Part shown: positions 52,347 to 61,497 of the stretch, piece by piece
Layout of the letters: every line of letters starts with the position of its first letter
Numbering within the stretch: position 1 is the first letter of the stretch
NCBI RefSeq assembly: GCF_900115625.1
Contig: NZ_FOXD01000006.1
Coordinates: 62,001-126,000, forward strand
Length of the DNA stretch: 64,000 bases
From: Salibacterium halotolerans
GTDB lineage: Bacteria > Bacillota > Bacilli > Bacillales > Marinococcaceae
Direction: 5' to 3'
Notes under the pieces: generated by a model
Told to the model about the DNA's origin: nothing
The model's database searches: none
The model's input: only the letters and a program-made list of their open reading frames with translations
Program-made: the position numbers and the translations under genes

Positions 52347-53648
52347 ATGAGAATGGTCGATGTCATTGAGAAAAAACGGAACGGCCGCGAATTAACGAAA
52401 ACAGATATTAATGAAATGATAGAACAGTATACAGCAGAAGAAATCCCTGATTATCAGATGTCAGCCTTTGCGATGGCTATCTTCTTTCAGGGGATGACGA
52501 CCGACGAGCGGGTGCACTTGACGACAGCGATGGCAGCTTCCGGGGATCAGGTGGATCTCTCCGGTATTGAAGGTGTCAAAGTCGATAAACACAGCACAGG
52601 CGGGGTCGGGGATACGACAACCCTGATTCTGGCGCCGCTTGCTGCCTCCGTGGGAGTACCGGTAGCGAAAATGTCCGGGCGCGGCCTCGGTCATACCGGA
52701 GGCACGATTGATAAGCTCGAAGCGATCGACGGCTTTGATGTGGAGCTTAACGGAGATACGTTCAACCGGCTCGTTAATGAAAATAAAGCGGCTGTCACAG
52801 GCCAGAGCGGCAATTTAACCCCGGCCGACAAAAAGCTGTACGGTCTGCGTGATGTGACCGCGACGGTGGATTCGATCCCGCTAATAGCCAGTTCTATTAT
52901 GAGTAAAAAGCTGGCATCCGGAGCAGACGCCATTGTTCTTGATGTGAAAACAGGAGCGGGCGCGTTTATGAAAGAAACAGAGGAAGCAAGAGAACTTGCC
53001 CGGGCGATGGTTGATATCGGAAACGGCGCCGGCAGGCATACAACGGCCGTCATCTCGGATATGAACCAGCCGCTCGGTTACGCGGTCGGCAATGCGCTCG
53101 AAGTGAAAGAGGCCATTGAAACGTTGAAAGGGGAGGGTCCGGATGACATTTTTGAGCTGTGCCTCACTCTTGGCAGTCATATGGTGGTGGCAGCTGGCTT
53201 AACGGAAACGACAGAAGAGGCCGAAGAACGTCTGCGTGAAGCGGTACGTTCCGGAAGTGCCCTTGAAACAATGAAAATCTTTATAGCAGGGCAGGGCGGA
53301 GACCCGTCTGTTGCAGATAATCCGGAAAAGCTGCCTTCCGCTGCGTACAAAAAGGAAGTAACAGCAGCGGAAGACGGCTATGTTGCTTCCATAGCAGCGG
53401 ATGACATCGGAACGGCGGCCAGCATGCTTGGAGCCGGACGTTCAACGAAAGAGTCCACCATTGATCTGGCCGCAGGCATCATGTTGCAAAAGAAAATTGG
53501 GGATCCGGTGCAGAAAGGGGAGGTACTCGCCGTTATGCACTCCAGCACCGGGAATACTGAAGAAGCTGAAGCGAAAATTTCTTCATCTTACACGATAGAA
53601 ACGCAGCAGACTAAACCGCCCCAGCTGTTGTACGATGTGATTCATTAA
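52347..53648 (+). CDS. pdp: Pyrimidine-nucleoside phosphorylase
   Basis: A 433-residue phosphorylase of the thymidine/pyrimidine-nucleoside family, cleaving uridine, thymidine and deoxyuridine to bases and pentose-1-phosphate. The [42 protein letters not shown] block (residues 79-120) binds phosphate and substrate. [27 protein letters not shown] carries the catalytic lysine and arginine region. Its GTGEVLAV-like C-terminal domain has [23 protein letters not shown] precedes the ATG. Confidence 0.95.
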   Translation: MRMVDVIEKKRNGRELTKTDINEMIEQYTAEEIPDYQMSAFAMAIFFQGMTTDERVHLTTAMAASGDQVDLSGIEGVKVDKHSTGGVGDTTTLILAPLAASVGVPVAKMSGRGLGHTGGTIDKLEAIDGFDVELNGDTFNRLVNENKAAVTGQSGNLTPADKKLYGLRDVTATVDSIPLIASSIMSKKLASGADAIVLDVKTGAGAFMKETEEARELARAMVDIGNGAGRHTTAVISDMNQPLGYAVGNALEVKEAIETLKGEGPDDIFELCLTLGSHMVVAAGLTETTEEAEERLREAVRSGSALETMKIFIAGQGGDPSVADNPEKLPSAAYKKEVTAAEDGYVASIAADDIGTAASMLGAGRSTKESTIDLAAGIMLQKKIGDPVQKGEVLAVMHSSTGNTEEAEAKISSSYTIETQQTKPPQLLYDVIH

Positions 53649-53696
53649 AGAGGAAGAGGGTCCGTCATGGATGGACCTTTCTTTTCAGTATAAGAG

Positions 53697-53710
53697 GTTG
53701 GACGTCCTAC
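53697..53710 (+). promoter_or_regulatory. Third operator-like site, within the nucleoside operon
   Basis: GTTGGACGTCCTAC between pdp and the XapX gene matches the promoter operator in 12 of 14 bases. It lies 17 bases before the GTG at 53727. It may mark an internal promoter or a regulator-dependent block. Confidence 0.4.
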
Positions 53711-53726
53711 AAATAGGAGGTTAAAA

Positions 53727-53894
53727 GTGAAAGAATTAATGTTAAGTCTCGCTGCCGGTATGATTATCGGCATCGTGTTCAAATTTCTCAAGCTTCCACT
53801 TCCGGCTCCTCCGGTTCTGGCCGGGGTGATAGGAGTGGCGGGTGTATACTTCGGCGGAGTTATCGTGGATTGGTTCTATAAAACGCTGGCATAA
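53727..53894 (+). CDS. XapX domain small membrane protein
   Basis: A 55-residue protein with two hydrophobic helices (LMLSLAAGMIIGIVFKFL and PVLAGVIGVAGVYFGGVIVDWFY) and the PLPAPPVLAG turn of the XapX domain (DUF1427). The family takes its name from association with xanthosine phosphorylase genes. The protein begins at GTG 53727 with ATAGGAGG at 53713-53720. Its role is unknown; its position here, ahead of deoB and two purine nucleoside phosphorylases, recreates that association. Confidence 0.85.
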   Translation: MKELMLSLAAGMIIGIVFKFLKLPLPAPPVLAGVIGVAGVYFGGVIVDWFYKTLA

Positions 53895-53911
53895 AGAAAG
53901 GAGAATCATAG

Positions 53912-55108
53912 ATGCATACTTCATTTAAACGTATATTTTTAATCGTTATGGATTCGGTCGGAATTGGCGCGTCTCCGGACGCCGCGCAGTACGGGGATGA
54001 AAAGGCGGATACGCTCGGACACATTGCCGGACACCGGGGGTCCCTCAGGATGCCGAACATGGGAAAGCTCGGGTTGAGTAATATCAGGAAGCTTCCGGGT
54101 ATCGAAGCAGCAGAGGCGCCGCTTGCCCACTTCACAAAAATGCAGGAAGCGTCCGCCGGCAAGGATACCATGACCGGGCACTGGGAACTGATGGGGCTCC
54201 GCATTGATGCGCCGTTCCGGACATTTCCGGACGGATTTCCGGAGGAATTGATCACCGCCCTTCAGGGAACGTCCGGGCGGAACATCGTTGGCAACAAACC
54301 GGCATCCGGAACCGATATTCTCGATGAGCTGGGGGAGCATCATCTGCATACGGGGGATTTAATTGTTTACACGTCCGCCGATTCGGTCCTGCAGATTGCC
54401 GCGCATGAAGATGTTGTTCCCGTTGAAGAATTGTATGAGATTTGTGAAACCGCCCGCGAGCTCACGAAAGATGAAAAGTATATGGTCGGCCGCGTGATTG
54501 CAAGGCCTTTTACCGGAAAACCGGGTTCCTTTGAACGAACACCGAACCGCCATGATTACGCATTGAAACCGTTCGGCCGCACGGTCATGAACGAACTGAA
54601 AGACGCAGGTTTTGACGTGACAGCCATTGGAAAAATAACGGACATTTATGACGGGGAAGGAGTGACGACCTCCCTGCGGACAACTTCCAATATGGACGGT
54701 ATGGATAAGCTGCTGGAAACGATGGATACTGATTTTACTGGATTAAGCTTTCTAAACCTGGTGGATTTTGATGCACAATACGGTCACCGCCGGGATCCGG
54801 ACGGTTACGGGGAAGCACTGGAAGCCTTTGATGAGCGGCTCCCGGAAGTGCTGGAGAAACTGCAGGACGACGACCTGCTTATCATTACGGCTGATCACGG
54901 CAATGATCCGGTGCATCACGGGTCGGATCACACGAGGGAATATGTGCCGCTGCTCATCCATCACCCGTCTGTGAATCAAGGACTGGCGCTTTCGCTTCGT
55001 CCCACGTTTGCCGATGTAGGAGCGACCGTAGCGGAAAACTTTCAGATCAGGATGCCGTCGTTTGGAACAGGATTTCTAACAGACGTGAAGCAGCAGGAAG
55101 GAGAATAA
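53912..55108 (+). CDS. deoB: Phosphopentomutase
   Basis: A 398-residue phosphopentomutase of the alkaline-phosphatase superfamily, converting (deoxy)ribose-1-phosphate to the 5-phosphate. The metal-binding start is [31 protein letters not shown]. The phosphorylated threonine region is [12 protein letters not shown], and [27 protein letters not shown] gives the second metal cluster. It links the phosphorylases to deoC. GAAAGGAGAAT precedes the ATG. Confidence 0.96.
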   Translation: MHTSFKRIFLIVMDSVGIGASPDAAQYGDEKADTLGHIAGHRGSLRMPNMGKLGLSNIRKLPGIEAAEAPLAHFTKMQEASAGKDTMTGHWELMGLRIDAPFRTFPDGFPEELITALQGTSGRNIVGNKPASGTDILDELGEHHLHTGDLIVYTSADSVLQIAAHEDVVPVEELYEICETARELTKDEKYMVGRVIARPFTGKPGSFERTPNRHDYALKPFGRTVMNELKDAGFDVTAIGKITDIYDGEGVTTSLRTTSNMDGMDKLLETMDTDFTGLSFLNLVDFDAQYGHRRDPDGYGEALEAFDERLPEVLEKLQDDDLLIITADHGNDPVHHGSDHTREYVPLLIHHPSVNQGLALSLRPTFADVGATVAENFQIRMPSFGTGFLTDVKQQEGE

Positions 55109-55110
55109 TC

Positions 55111-55938
55111 ATGAATTACACATCCATTCAGGAAGCAGCACGCACCGTGAACACCCGTCAGAAAGTGCAGCCGAAAATCGGCTTGATTCTCGGGTCGGGG
55201 TTGGGCGTCCTGGCTGATGAAATCACCGACGCGGTCACGATTCCTTACGCGGATATTCCTCATTTTCCCGTGTCCACGGTGGAAGGCCACAAAGGACAGC
55301 TCGTTATTGGAGAACTGCATGGTGTGCCGGTACTTGCCATGCAGGGGCGTTTTCACTTTTATGAAGGATGGGACGTGAAAGACGTTACGTTTCCCGTACG
55401 GGTGATGAAAGAACTGGGGATCGACAAGCTGATTGTTACCAATGCCGCGGGAGGGGTGAATCCGTCCCTGAACGCCGGAGATCTCATGTTGATCACCGAT
55501 CACATCAATCACGCCGGGTCCCATCCCCTGCGCGGCAGAAATAATCCGGAGCTCGGAGTCCGCTTTCCGGACATGTCGGCAGCCTACTCTCCGCGACTGC
55601 GGGAAGAAGCGCAGCATGCCGCAGCAGAGCTTGGCATGAATCTCCGGGAGGGTGTCTATGTCTGGAACAGCGGCCCGTCCTATGAAACGCCGGTGGAAGT
55701 GAAGATGCTCCAGTATCTCGGAGGAGATGCGGTGGGGATGTCCACCGTACCGGAAGTGATCGCAGCCCGTCATGCGGGAATGGAAACAGCGGGAATTTCG
55801 TGTATCTCCAACATGGCAGCAGGTATTCTCGATCAGCCTCTCTCACACGAAGAAGTGATCGAAACGACCGAGAAGGTGCGGGAAGAGTTTCTGGGATTGA
55901 TCAGGGAATGGGTAAAACGAATAGAGAAAGGAGACTGA
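55111..55938 (+). CDS. punA: Purine nucleoside phosphorylase (PNP I, trimeric type)
   Basis: A 275-residue purine nucleoside phosphorylase of the trimeric class. Phosphate loop LILGSGLG, HFPVSTVEGHKG, GRFHFYEG and TNAAGGVNPSL are conserved. Purine contacts are the Glu of GPSYETPVE and the Asn in GISCISNMAAG, the pair expected for guanosine and inosine. It starts two bases after deoB with AGGAAGGAGA upstream. It would convert guanosine and inosine to base plus pentose-1-phosphate. Confidence 0.92.
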   Translation: MNYTSIQEAARTVNTRQKVQPKIGLILGSGLGVLADEITDAVTIPYADIPHFPVSTVEGHKGQLVIGELHGVPVLAMQGRFHFYEGWDVKDVTFPVRVMKELGIDKLIVTNAAGGVNPSLNAGDLMLITDHINHAGSHPLRGRNNPELGVRFPDMSAAYSPRLREEAQHAAAELGMNLREGVYVWNSGPSYETPVEVKMLQYLGGDAVGMSTVPEVIAARHAGMETAGISCISNMAAGILDQPLSHEEVIETTEKVREEFLGLIREWVKRIEKGD

Positions 55939-55944
55939 AAAAAA

Positions 55945-56766
55945 ATGAAAAACATAGGAGAAAAACAGAAAGAAGCCGTAGAAGCGCTGAAACAGAAGAG
56001 AGACGTAAAACCGGAGCTCGGACTTATTTTAGGTTCCGGCCTGGGAGAACTGGCCGATCATATCGAAAACCCGGTCGTTGTGGACTATGAAGATATTCCG
56101 CATTTTCCAAAGTCTACAGTGGCAGGTCATGCCGGCACACTGGTGATAGGAACATGGCAGGGAAAAACGGTAGCAGCCATGAAAGGAAGATTTCATTATT
56201 ATGAGGGGCATTCCATGCAGGATGTCACGTTTCCGGTCCGGGTGATGAAGGGGCTGGGTGTAAATACCCTTCTTATTACCAATGCCTGCGGTGGAATGAA
56301 TCCATCCTTTGCACCGGGAGATATTATGGTGATTGACGACCATCTAAACATGACGGGAGACAACCCTTTAATTGGTCCCAATGATCCGGATATGGGTCCG
56401 CGTTTTCCAGATATGAGCCGGGCCTATTCACCCGAGCTGCGCACGGTCGCGGAGGAAAAAGCGGCGGAACTTGATATCAAGGTGCAGCACGGGGTGTATG
56501 CAGGCATTACAGGTCCGAGTTATATGACGCCGGCGGAAGTGAAGATGCTGCGTCAATGCGGCGCGGATGCAGTCGGCATGTCCACCGTACCGGAAGTGAT
56601 TGCGGCCAATCAGATGGGAATGAGAGTACTGGGTCTCTCCTGCATCACGGACATGGCCATCGGGGAAGAGCTGGAGCCGCTGACGCACGACGATGTTGTC
56701 GCGGTGGCGGCCCGGACGAAACCCGTTTTCAAAAACCTTGTTCAGACAATTACCGCGTCCTTATAA
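55945..56766 (+). CDS. Purine nucleoside phosphorylase paralogue with altered base-binding residues
   Basis: A 273-residue second member of the trimeric PNP family. The catalytic and phosphate motifs (LILGSGLG, GRFHYYEG, TNACGGMNPSF, GMSTVPEVIAANQMGM) are conserved. The purine-contacting Glu is Met (GPSYMTPAE) and the Asn is Asp (LSCITDMAIG). That combination fits a different base preference, possibly a 6-amino or 2-oxo purine nucleoside. It begins six bases after the first PNP gene. It is not a recent duplicate: the proteins differ widely outside motifs. Confidence 0.88.
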   Translation: MKNIGEKQKEAVEALKQKRDVKPELGLILGSGLGELADHIENPVVVDYEDIPHFPKSTVAGHAGTLVIGTWQGKTVAAMKGRFHYYEGHSMQDVTFPVRVMKGLGVNTLLITNACGGMNPSFAPGDIMVIDDHLNMTGDNPLIGPNDPDMGPRFPDMSRAYSPELRTVAEEKAAELDIKVQHGVYAGITGPSYMTPAEVKMLRQCGADAVGMSTVPEVIAANQMGMRVLGLSCITDMAIGEELEPLTHDDVVAVAARTKPVFKNLVQTITASL

Positions 56767-56789
56767 TACATGGAAGGAAGAGATAACCT

Positions 56790-57440
56790 ATGCAGACAAA
56801 CTTGGCAGAAAAGATTGATCATACGCAGTTAAAACCGGATACGAGCAATAAACAGATTCAAATGCTCTGCGCCGAAGCAAGAGAATATGAGTTTTATTCC
56901 GTCTGTGTCCTGCCGGTCCATGTGACAGAAGCTTACCATTTGCTCCAGGGGTCGGGTGTGAAAGTATGCACCGTCATCGGTTTTCCACTTGGAGCCTCCA
57001 CAACCGAAACGAAAATGTTTGAAACAAAAGATACGCTTGAAAAAGGGGCGGAAGAAATAGACATGGTGCTCCCTATCGGCCTTCTGAAAGACGGGGAAGA
57101 GACGGCGGTGGAAAACGACATCCGGGCCGTAGTAACAGAAGCAAAAGGAAAGGCGCTTGTTAAAGTGATTCTCGAAACAGCGCTGTTGACGGATGAAGAG
57201 AAGAGAACAGCCTGCAGGCTGGCGGTGAATGCCGGAGCGGATTTCGTGAAGACATCGACCGGGTTTGTCGGCGGTGGAGCCAAAACGGAAGACATTACCC
57301 TGATGCGCGAAACGGTTGGAAATGGTATCGGCGTTAAGGCATCGGGAGGCATCCGCGACCGGGAGACGGCGGATGCCATGGTCGCAGCCGGCGCCGACCG
57401 GGTCGGTGCCAGTGTCAGCGTATCGATTGTAAAAGAATAA
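56790..57440 (+). CDS. deoC: Deoxyribose-phosphate aldolase
   Basis: A 216-residue class I aldolase cleaving 2-deoxyribose-5-phosphate to acetaldehyde and glyceraldehyde-3-phosphate. The Schiff-base lysine is in [12 protein letters not shown] near residue 152, with the catalytic acid and lysine in [15 protein letters not shown] and [23 protein letters not shown] starts the protein. It is the terminal step of the salvage operon. A hairpin terminator follows. Confidence 0.96.
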   Translation: MQTNLAEKIDHTQLKPDTSNKQIQMLCAEAREYEFYSVCVLPVHVTEAYHLLQGSGVKVCTVIGFPLGASTTETKMFETKDTLEKGAEEIDMVLPIGLLKDGEETAVENDIRAVVTEAKGKALVKVILETALLTDEEKRTACRLAVNAGADFVKTSTGFVGGGAKTEDITLMRETVGNGIGVKASGGIRDRETADAMVAAGADRVGASVSVSIVKE

Positions 57441-57450
57441 AGAGAAGAAG

Positions 57451-57486
57451 GGGGCTGTATCAAAAGGTACAGCTCCTTTCTTTTAC
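57451..57486 (+). terminator. Terminator of the nucleoside operon
   Basis: Stem GGGGCTGTA...TACAGCTCC and T-run. The sequence GGGGCTGTATCAA is shared with the ykfC terminator at 50365. Confidence 0.8.
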
Positions 57487-57599
57487 AAGTGAAATAGAAC
57501 AAAAATTACCTTCATGAGCAGGATTACAATAAAAGAAAAAGGAAGGTGTTATAATAACGGGGAAAAGAAAATGCTGCATGGCAAAAGGAGACATGTTAC

Positions 57600-58601
57600 A
57601 TGGCAGATATAAATATTCCAGTATCCGCCCTGAATCTGGCGCCTGTCCGGCAGGGAGGATCCAAAAAAGACGCCATCGATGCAACGGTCGATCTGGCGCA
57701 GTCTTTGGAAAAGATGGGATACGCACGCTACTGGATTGCCGAACACCACAATACATCGACACTTGTAAGCTCTGCGACATCGATTCTGATGAAGCACGTT
57801 CTTGAATATACCGACGAAATCAAGGTCGGTTCCGGCGGCATCATGCTGCCCAACCATTCCCCTCTCGTTGTAGCCGAACAGTTCGGTACGATGGCCACCA
57901 TTTATCCGGACCGCCTCGACCTCGGACTGGGGCGCGCGCCGGGAACGGATATGCTGACGGCTTCCGCGCTCCGCCGTTCCAAGACGGATCAGTCTGTCTA
58001 TTCGTTCCCTGACGATGTACAGCAGCTGCTTACGTATTTCGGTCCGGAAGAAGAGCAGGGTTACGTGAAAGCCGATCTTGGTATCAACACGAATATTCCG
58101 ATTTACATTCTCGGTTCATCGACCGATTCAGCGGTTCTCGCGGCTAAACTCGGTCTGCCGTACGTCTTTGCCGCGCATTTCGCGCCGGCTCATATGGAAG
58201 AAGCGATTTCGATTTACAGAAGCCGGTTCCAGCCGTCCGATTATCTGGCCGAACCTTACATGATGGTTTGCGCGAATGTAATCGCCGCGGAAACCGACGA
58301 AGAAGCGCGCCGGGAACAGACGACGATGCAGCAGTTCTTTCTAAATGTCGTCCGTGGTAACAGGGAGCCGTTAAACCCGCCGGTTGATGATATGAATGAG
58401 ATTTGGAGTTCCCGTGAAAAAGAAGCATCGTCGTCGATGTCGAGAATGACGTTTCTCGGAAGTAAAGAGTCCATCCGGGAGCAGCTGACACAATTTCAGG
58501 AGAAGTATAATGTGGACGAGTTGATGGCTGTTTCCTACATTTACGATCCTGAAAAGCAGAAACGGTCGTATCAGATCCTGAAAGACATCGTATCGGAATA
58601 A
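57600..58601 (+). CDS. Luciferase-like flavin monooxygenase family protein (LLM)
   Basis: A 333-residue FMN-dependent TIM-barrel protein of the LLM class, MsnO8/YvbT-like group. Signatures are [47 protein letters not shown] and [42 protein letters not shown]. Such proteins oxidise small organics with reduced flavin; the substrate is unknown. A TGTTATAAT extended -10 lies at 57547-57555 and GGAGACATG-type spacing before the ATG. It is convergent with hxlR through a shared terminator. Confidence 0.88.
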   Translation: MADINIPVSALNLAPVRQGGSKKDAIDATVDLAQSLEKMGYARYWIAEHHNTSTLVSSATSILMKHVLEYTDEIKVGSGGIMLPNHSPLVVAEQFGTMATIYPDRLDLGLGRAPGTDMLTASALRRSKTDQSVYSFPDDVQQLLTYFGPEEEQGYVKADLGINTNIPIYILGSSTDSAVLAAKLGLPYVFAAHFAPAHMEEAISIYRSRFQPSDYLAEPYMMVCANVIAAETDEEARREQTTMQQFFLNVVRGNREPLNPPVDDMNEIWSSREKEASSSMSRMTFLGSKESIREQLTQFQEKYNVDELMAVSYIYDPEKQKRSYQILKDIVSE

Positions 58602-58610
58602 TGATATGTA

Positions 58611-58646
58611 AAAACGCCGGTGCAGCAAACAGCTCCGGCGTTTTTT
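58611..58646. terminator. Bidirectional terminator between LLM gene and hxlR
   Basis: Stem AACGCCGG / CCGGCGTT around a loop of about 14 bases with A-run and T-run on either side. Confidence 0.8.
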
Positions 58647-58993
58647 CAGGATGTAGGCGATTGTTGTTTCTGTCTTTTACGAAGCGTGTGGTTCCGCCCC
58701 CATTCATGCATCGCTTCAAGAATAGGTTCGAGGCTCCGGCCGTAGTCTGTCATCGCATACTCGACTTTTGGAGGAACCTGGGGATAAATGGTACGTTGAA
58801 TAATGTCTTCTTCTTCCAGTTCACGCAGCTGCTTGGTGAGCATTTTCTGCGTCACACCCGGCATTTTTTGTTTCAGTTCGCTGAAACGCTGGGTTCCTTC
58901 CTGAAGAAGATGCAGCAGAATAATTGGTTTCCATTTTCCGGTAATAATATTGAGGGCATCTTCCACCCGGCATTGCTCCGGTACTTTTTCCAT
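58646..58993 (-). CDS. HxlR family transcriptional regulator
   Basis: A 115-residue winged-helix regulator of the HxlR/YodB/HypR group. The DNA-binding core is CRVEDALNIITGKWKPIILLHLLQEGTQRFSELKQKMPGVTQKMLTKQLRELEEEDII, and LEPILEAMHEWG forms the C-terminal helix. It has a cysteine near residue 8, a position sensed by redox or electrophiles in YodB-type members. ATG 58993 follows GGAGG. It is divergent to the LLM2-reductase pair with a palindrome between, suggesting it controls that pair. Confidence 0.88.
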   Translation of the reverse strand: MEKVPEQCRVEDALNIITGKWKPIILLHLLQEGTQRFSELKQKMPGVTQKMLTKQLRELEEEDIIQRTIYPQVPPKVEYAMTDYGRSLEPILEAMHEWGRNHTLRKRQKQQSPTS

Positions 58994-59008
58994 AAAATCA
59001 GCCTCCAC

Positions 59009-59026
59009 GGTATCATAAAAGATACC
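59009..59026. promoter_or_regulatory. Candidate HxlR operator
   Basis: GGTATC-ATAAAA-GATACC is a perfect inverted repeat in the divergent hxlR/LLM2 intergenic region, 16 bp upstream of the hxlR ATG. TATAAT for the rightward gene is at 59071-59076. Confidence 0.5.
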
Positions 59027-59105
59027 ACACCACTTCAAAGTGCGTACTTCTTTTTAGTCGTTATATCTTCTATAATAACATGGCACAGGAAAGGTGGGTA
59101 ACACA

Positions 59106-60161
59106 ATGCAGCAATATGGAATAGATGAAAGCAAAGGACTTGAATTCGGCATTTATACGCTCGGCGATCATCTGCCGGATCCACATACAGGAGAACGAAT
59201 TTCCGCGCAGCAGCGCATACAGGAGATCATCGAATTTGCCAAACTTGCTGACGAAGCGGGACTTGATTTTTTCAGTGTAGGGGAAAGCCACCAGGAATAT
59301 TTCGCCACACAGGCGCACGCTGTCGTACTTGCTGCTGTCGCGCAGGCAACAAAGAATATAAAAGTAGCGAGTTCCTCCACGATCATAAGCACGTCGGACC
59401 CGGTGCGGGTGTATGAGAACTTTTCGACGGTTGATTTGATTTCAGGAGGCCGTGCCGAGCTCGTGGCGGGCCGTGCTTCCCGTATCGGTCTCTTTGATCT
59501 GCTCGGGTATGATATCCGTGATTACGAAGCGTTATATGAAGAAAAGTTTGACCTGCTCCGCCAGATCAATGAACAGGAGAAAATCACATGGAGCGGAGAC
59601 TACCGGGCCCCGCTTCGAAACGCGGAAGTGCTGCCGAGACCTCAAAAAGGAAAGCTTCCGATATGGCGCGCGGTCGGTGGAACACCGCAGAGCGCCATGA
59701 AAGCAGGATACGCGGGTGTGCCGATGTTTATGGCACATCTAGGCGGCCCGGTCGATGCTTTTAAACAGACCGTGAACGCCTACCGGGAAGCGGCAGCGGC
59801 CGGAGGATTCGATCCGGCGGAGCTCCCGGTGGCAACAGCCGGTTTTTTCTATGCGGCAGAAACCACACAGCAGGCTCTTCAGGAAATGTATCCTCATGTG
59901 AACGAAGGCATGAAACGGACGAACGGACGCGGTTTTGCAAAACAGCTGTTTGCGCAGGGGGCCGATACACGAAGCGTGATGAACATCGGCAGTCCGCAGG
60001 AAATCATCGAAAAAATACTCTATCAGCATGAAGTGTTCGGGCATCAGCGTTACATTGCCCAGATTGATTTCGGAGGCGTACCGTTTGATAAGCTCCGCAA
60101 AAATATCGAAATCATTGCAACCGACATTCTGCCTGAAGTCCGGAAGCATACAGCAAAATAA
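59106..60161 (+). CDS. Luciferase-like flavin-dependent oxidoreductase (LLM2)
   Basis: A 351-residue TIM-barrel flavin monooxygenase. Family blocks are GLEFGIYTLGDHLPDPHTGERISAQQR, DFFSVGESHQEYFATQAHAVVLAAVAQATKNIKVASSSTIIS and SGGRAELVAGRASRIGLFDLLGYD. The downstream gene encodes an FMN reductase that can supply FMNH2, so this is a two-component monooxygenase. The substrate is unknown. ATG 59106 has AAAGGTGG before it. It is under the divergent HxlR regulator. Confidence 0.9.
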   Translation: MQQYGIDESKGLEFGIYTLGDHLPDPHTGERISAQQRIQEIIEFAKLADEAGLDFFSVGESHQEYFATQAHAVVLAAVAQATKNIKVASSSTIISTSDPVRVYENFSTVDLISGGRAELVAGRASRIGLFDLLGYDIRDYEALYEEKFDLLRQINEQEKITWSGDYRAPLRNAEVLPRPQKGKLPIWRAVGGTPQSAMKAGYAGVPMFMAHLGGPVDAFKQTVNAYREAAAAGGFDPAELPVATAGFFYAAETTQQALQEMYPHVNEGMKRTNGRGFAKQLFAQGADTRSVMNIGSPQEIIEKILYQHEVFGHQRYIAQIDFGGVPFDKLRKNIEIIATDILPEVRKHTAK

Positions 60162-60176
60162 GAGGAGGAATGAGAC

Positions 60177-60743
60177 ATGAATGTAGTGGCATTATCCGGT
60201 TCCACAGCCGGTTCCAAAACACGGACAGCGATGGACTACACGGCAGCCTCACTTCAAAAGCAGCTGCCGGATTCGGACGTCACGCTGCTTGATCTGGCGG
60301 AATATGACGTGCAGTTCAGCGACGGCCGGCATCACCTTGACTATGACGGGGATACCGGTTATGTCGTGCGGACCATGATGGAAGCCGACGCGGTTATCAT
60401 CGGAACGCCTGTTTTTCAGGCTTCCATTCCCGGGACATTGAAAAACCTGTTCGATCTCCTCCCCGGCGACGGGTTCAGCGGCAAAGTCGTGAGTATGCTC
60501 GTCACGGCCGGATCGGCAAAACATTACCTGATTGCCGAGCAGCAGCTGAAACCGATTCTCGGTTACATGAAAGCAGAAATCGTCCAGGGGTATGTATTTA
60601 TCGAAGAAAAGAATTTCTACCAGAAACAGATTACTGATGATGACGTCCTTTTCCGGATCGACCGCCTCGTGGAGGACACAGCGTTCCGCACCGGCGTGCT
60701 GACCAGAATCCAGGAAGAACAGGACGCGGCTTACGATTTTTAA
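60177..60743 (+). CDS. NADPH-dependent FMN reductase
   Basis: A 188-residue flavodoxin-fold reductase. The VVALSGSTAGSKTRTAM phosphate loop, the GTPVFQASIPGTLKNLFDLLPG FMN-binding segment and the MLVTAGSAKHYLIAEQQLKP loop identify the NADPH-dependent FMN reductase family (SsuE-like). It lies 15 bases after LLM2 with AGAGGAGGAA upstream, so the pair is one operon. It would donate reduced FMN to the monooxygenase. Confidence 0.92.
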   Translation: MNVVALSGSTAGSKTRTAMDYTAASLQKQLPDSDVTLLDLAEYDVQFSDGRHHLDYDGDTGYVVRTMMEADAVIIGTPVFQASIPGTLKNLFDLLPGDGFSGKVVSMLVTAGSAKHYLIAEQQLKPILGYMKAEIVQGYVFIEEKNFYQKQITDDDVLFRIDRLVEDTAFRTGVLTRIQEEQDAAYDF

Positions 60744-60760
60744 CGAACATGGATGTGTAA

Positions 60761-60800
60761 TAAAGCCGAAGGAACGATGTATCGTTCCTTCGGCTTTTTT
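60761..60800. terminator. Terminator between FMN reductase and cotZ-like gene
   Basis: Perfect stem AAAGCCGAAGGAACGAT / ATCGTTCCTTCGGCTTT with two-base loop and T-run. Confidence 0.92.
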
Positions 60801-61303
60801 TAGTCTTCGACCAGTTCCGGGTCGAGGCACTGCACCGTGCAGAAACATTTCAAGTCCACGTGAATACATTCTCTCGTTCGGGACAGTTCTTCCACGTCGC
60901 ACAGCGACCACGGATCCACGCAGCATTTATCGAAATCGATTGGGCAATCCGGACGCAGCAGTGACAACACAGCACAACAGTCTTCTTTTGATACTTTTTC
61001 CACCCGGAAGAAAACCGTCTGAAAGCAGTATCGTTCACCGATTGACCCGACTGCATGAAGATAACTTCCATCTTTGCCCTGAAGCAGAAAAGGAACAGTA
61101 TCTCTTCCATTATTATTGTTTTGACCGCTTAATAGACTGCTGTAACAGCTGTTTCTGCAGCCAGGATTATTTCTCTCTTCTGCTTCATCCTGTGCTTTTT
61201 TTATATGAAGAAGAGTATCGCACACGCAATGGTCTTTTGAGTGCCGTACTTCCTCGCGGGCGGTATCTTCCATCTCTTCTTCTCGTTGCCTTCGTTTTCT
61301 CAT
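60800..61303 (-). CDS. cotZ: Spore coat/exosporium protein, CotY/CotZ/ExsY family
   Basis: A 167-residue cysteine-rich protein. The family pattern is clear: DHCVCDTLLHIKKAQDEAEE near residue 25, CRNSCYSSLL, RDTVPFLLQGKDGSYLHAVG, RYCFQTVFFRVEKVSKEDCCAVLSLL and CIHVDLKCFCTVQCLDPELV at the end. In Bacillus these proteins self-assemble by disulfides in the crust or exosporium under late mother-cell control. AAAGGAGGAT precedes the ATG at 61303. An additional in-frame ATG is at codon 11. Confidence 0.93.
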   Translation of the reverse strand: MRKRRQREEEMEDTAREEVRHSKDHCVCDTLLHIKKAQDEAEERNNPGCRNSCYSSLLSGQNNNNGRDTVPFLLQGKDGSYLHAVGSIGERYCFQTVFFRVEKVSKEDCCAVLSLLRPDCPIDFDKCCVDPWSLCDVEELSRTRECIHVDLKCFCTVQCLDPELVED

Positions 61304-61443
61304 ATTTTATCCTCCTTTCTCTACTATCATATAAATTTCTTCTGATATGGTGTCGGAGGTTTCTACCCAATTATGCGTGAGTTATTTTCTAAAAAAACGA
61401 AAATTCAGGTAATTAAAAAAGATTTCATTTTCGAGATATACCG

Positions 61444-61497
61444 AATATATACGACATATGTGCAAATACTAAGAATATGTCGCGAATATTGTCGTCT
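61444..61497. promoter_or_regulatory. Large dyad upstream of the BCCT transporter gene
   Basis: The AT-rich, gene-free 61304-61611 stretch contains CGACATAT (61452-61459) and ATATGTCG (61475-61482) as inverted arms 15 bp apart. Related partial arms (GAATATATACGAC, GAATATTGTCGTC) flank them on both sides. A TATAAT (61564-61569) is downstream. The symmetry suggests a repressor site; candidates include MarR-type osmolyte regulators such as GbsR (inference). Confidence 0.5.
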
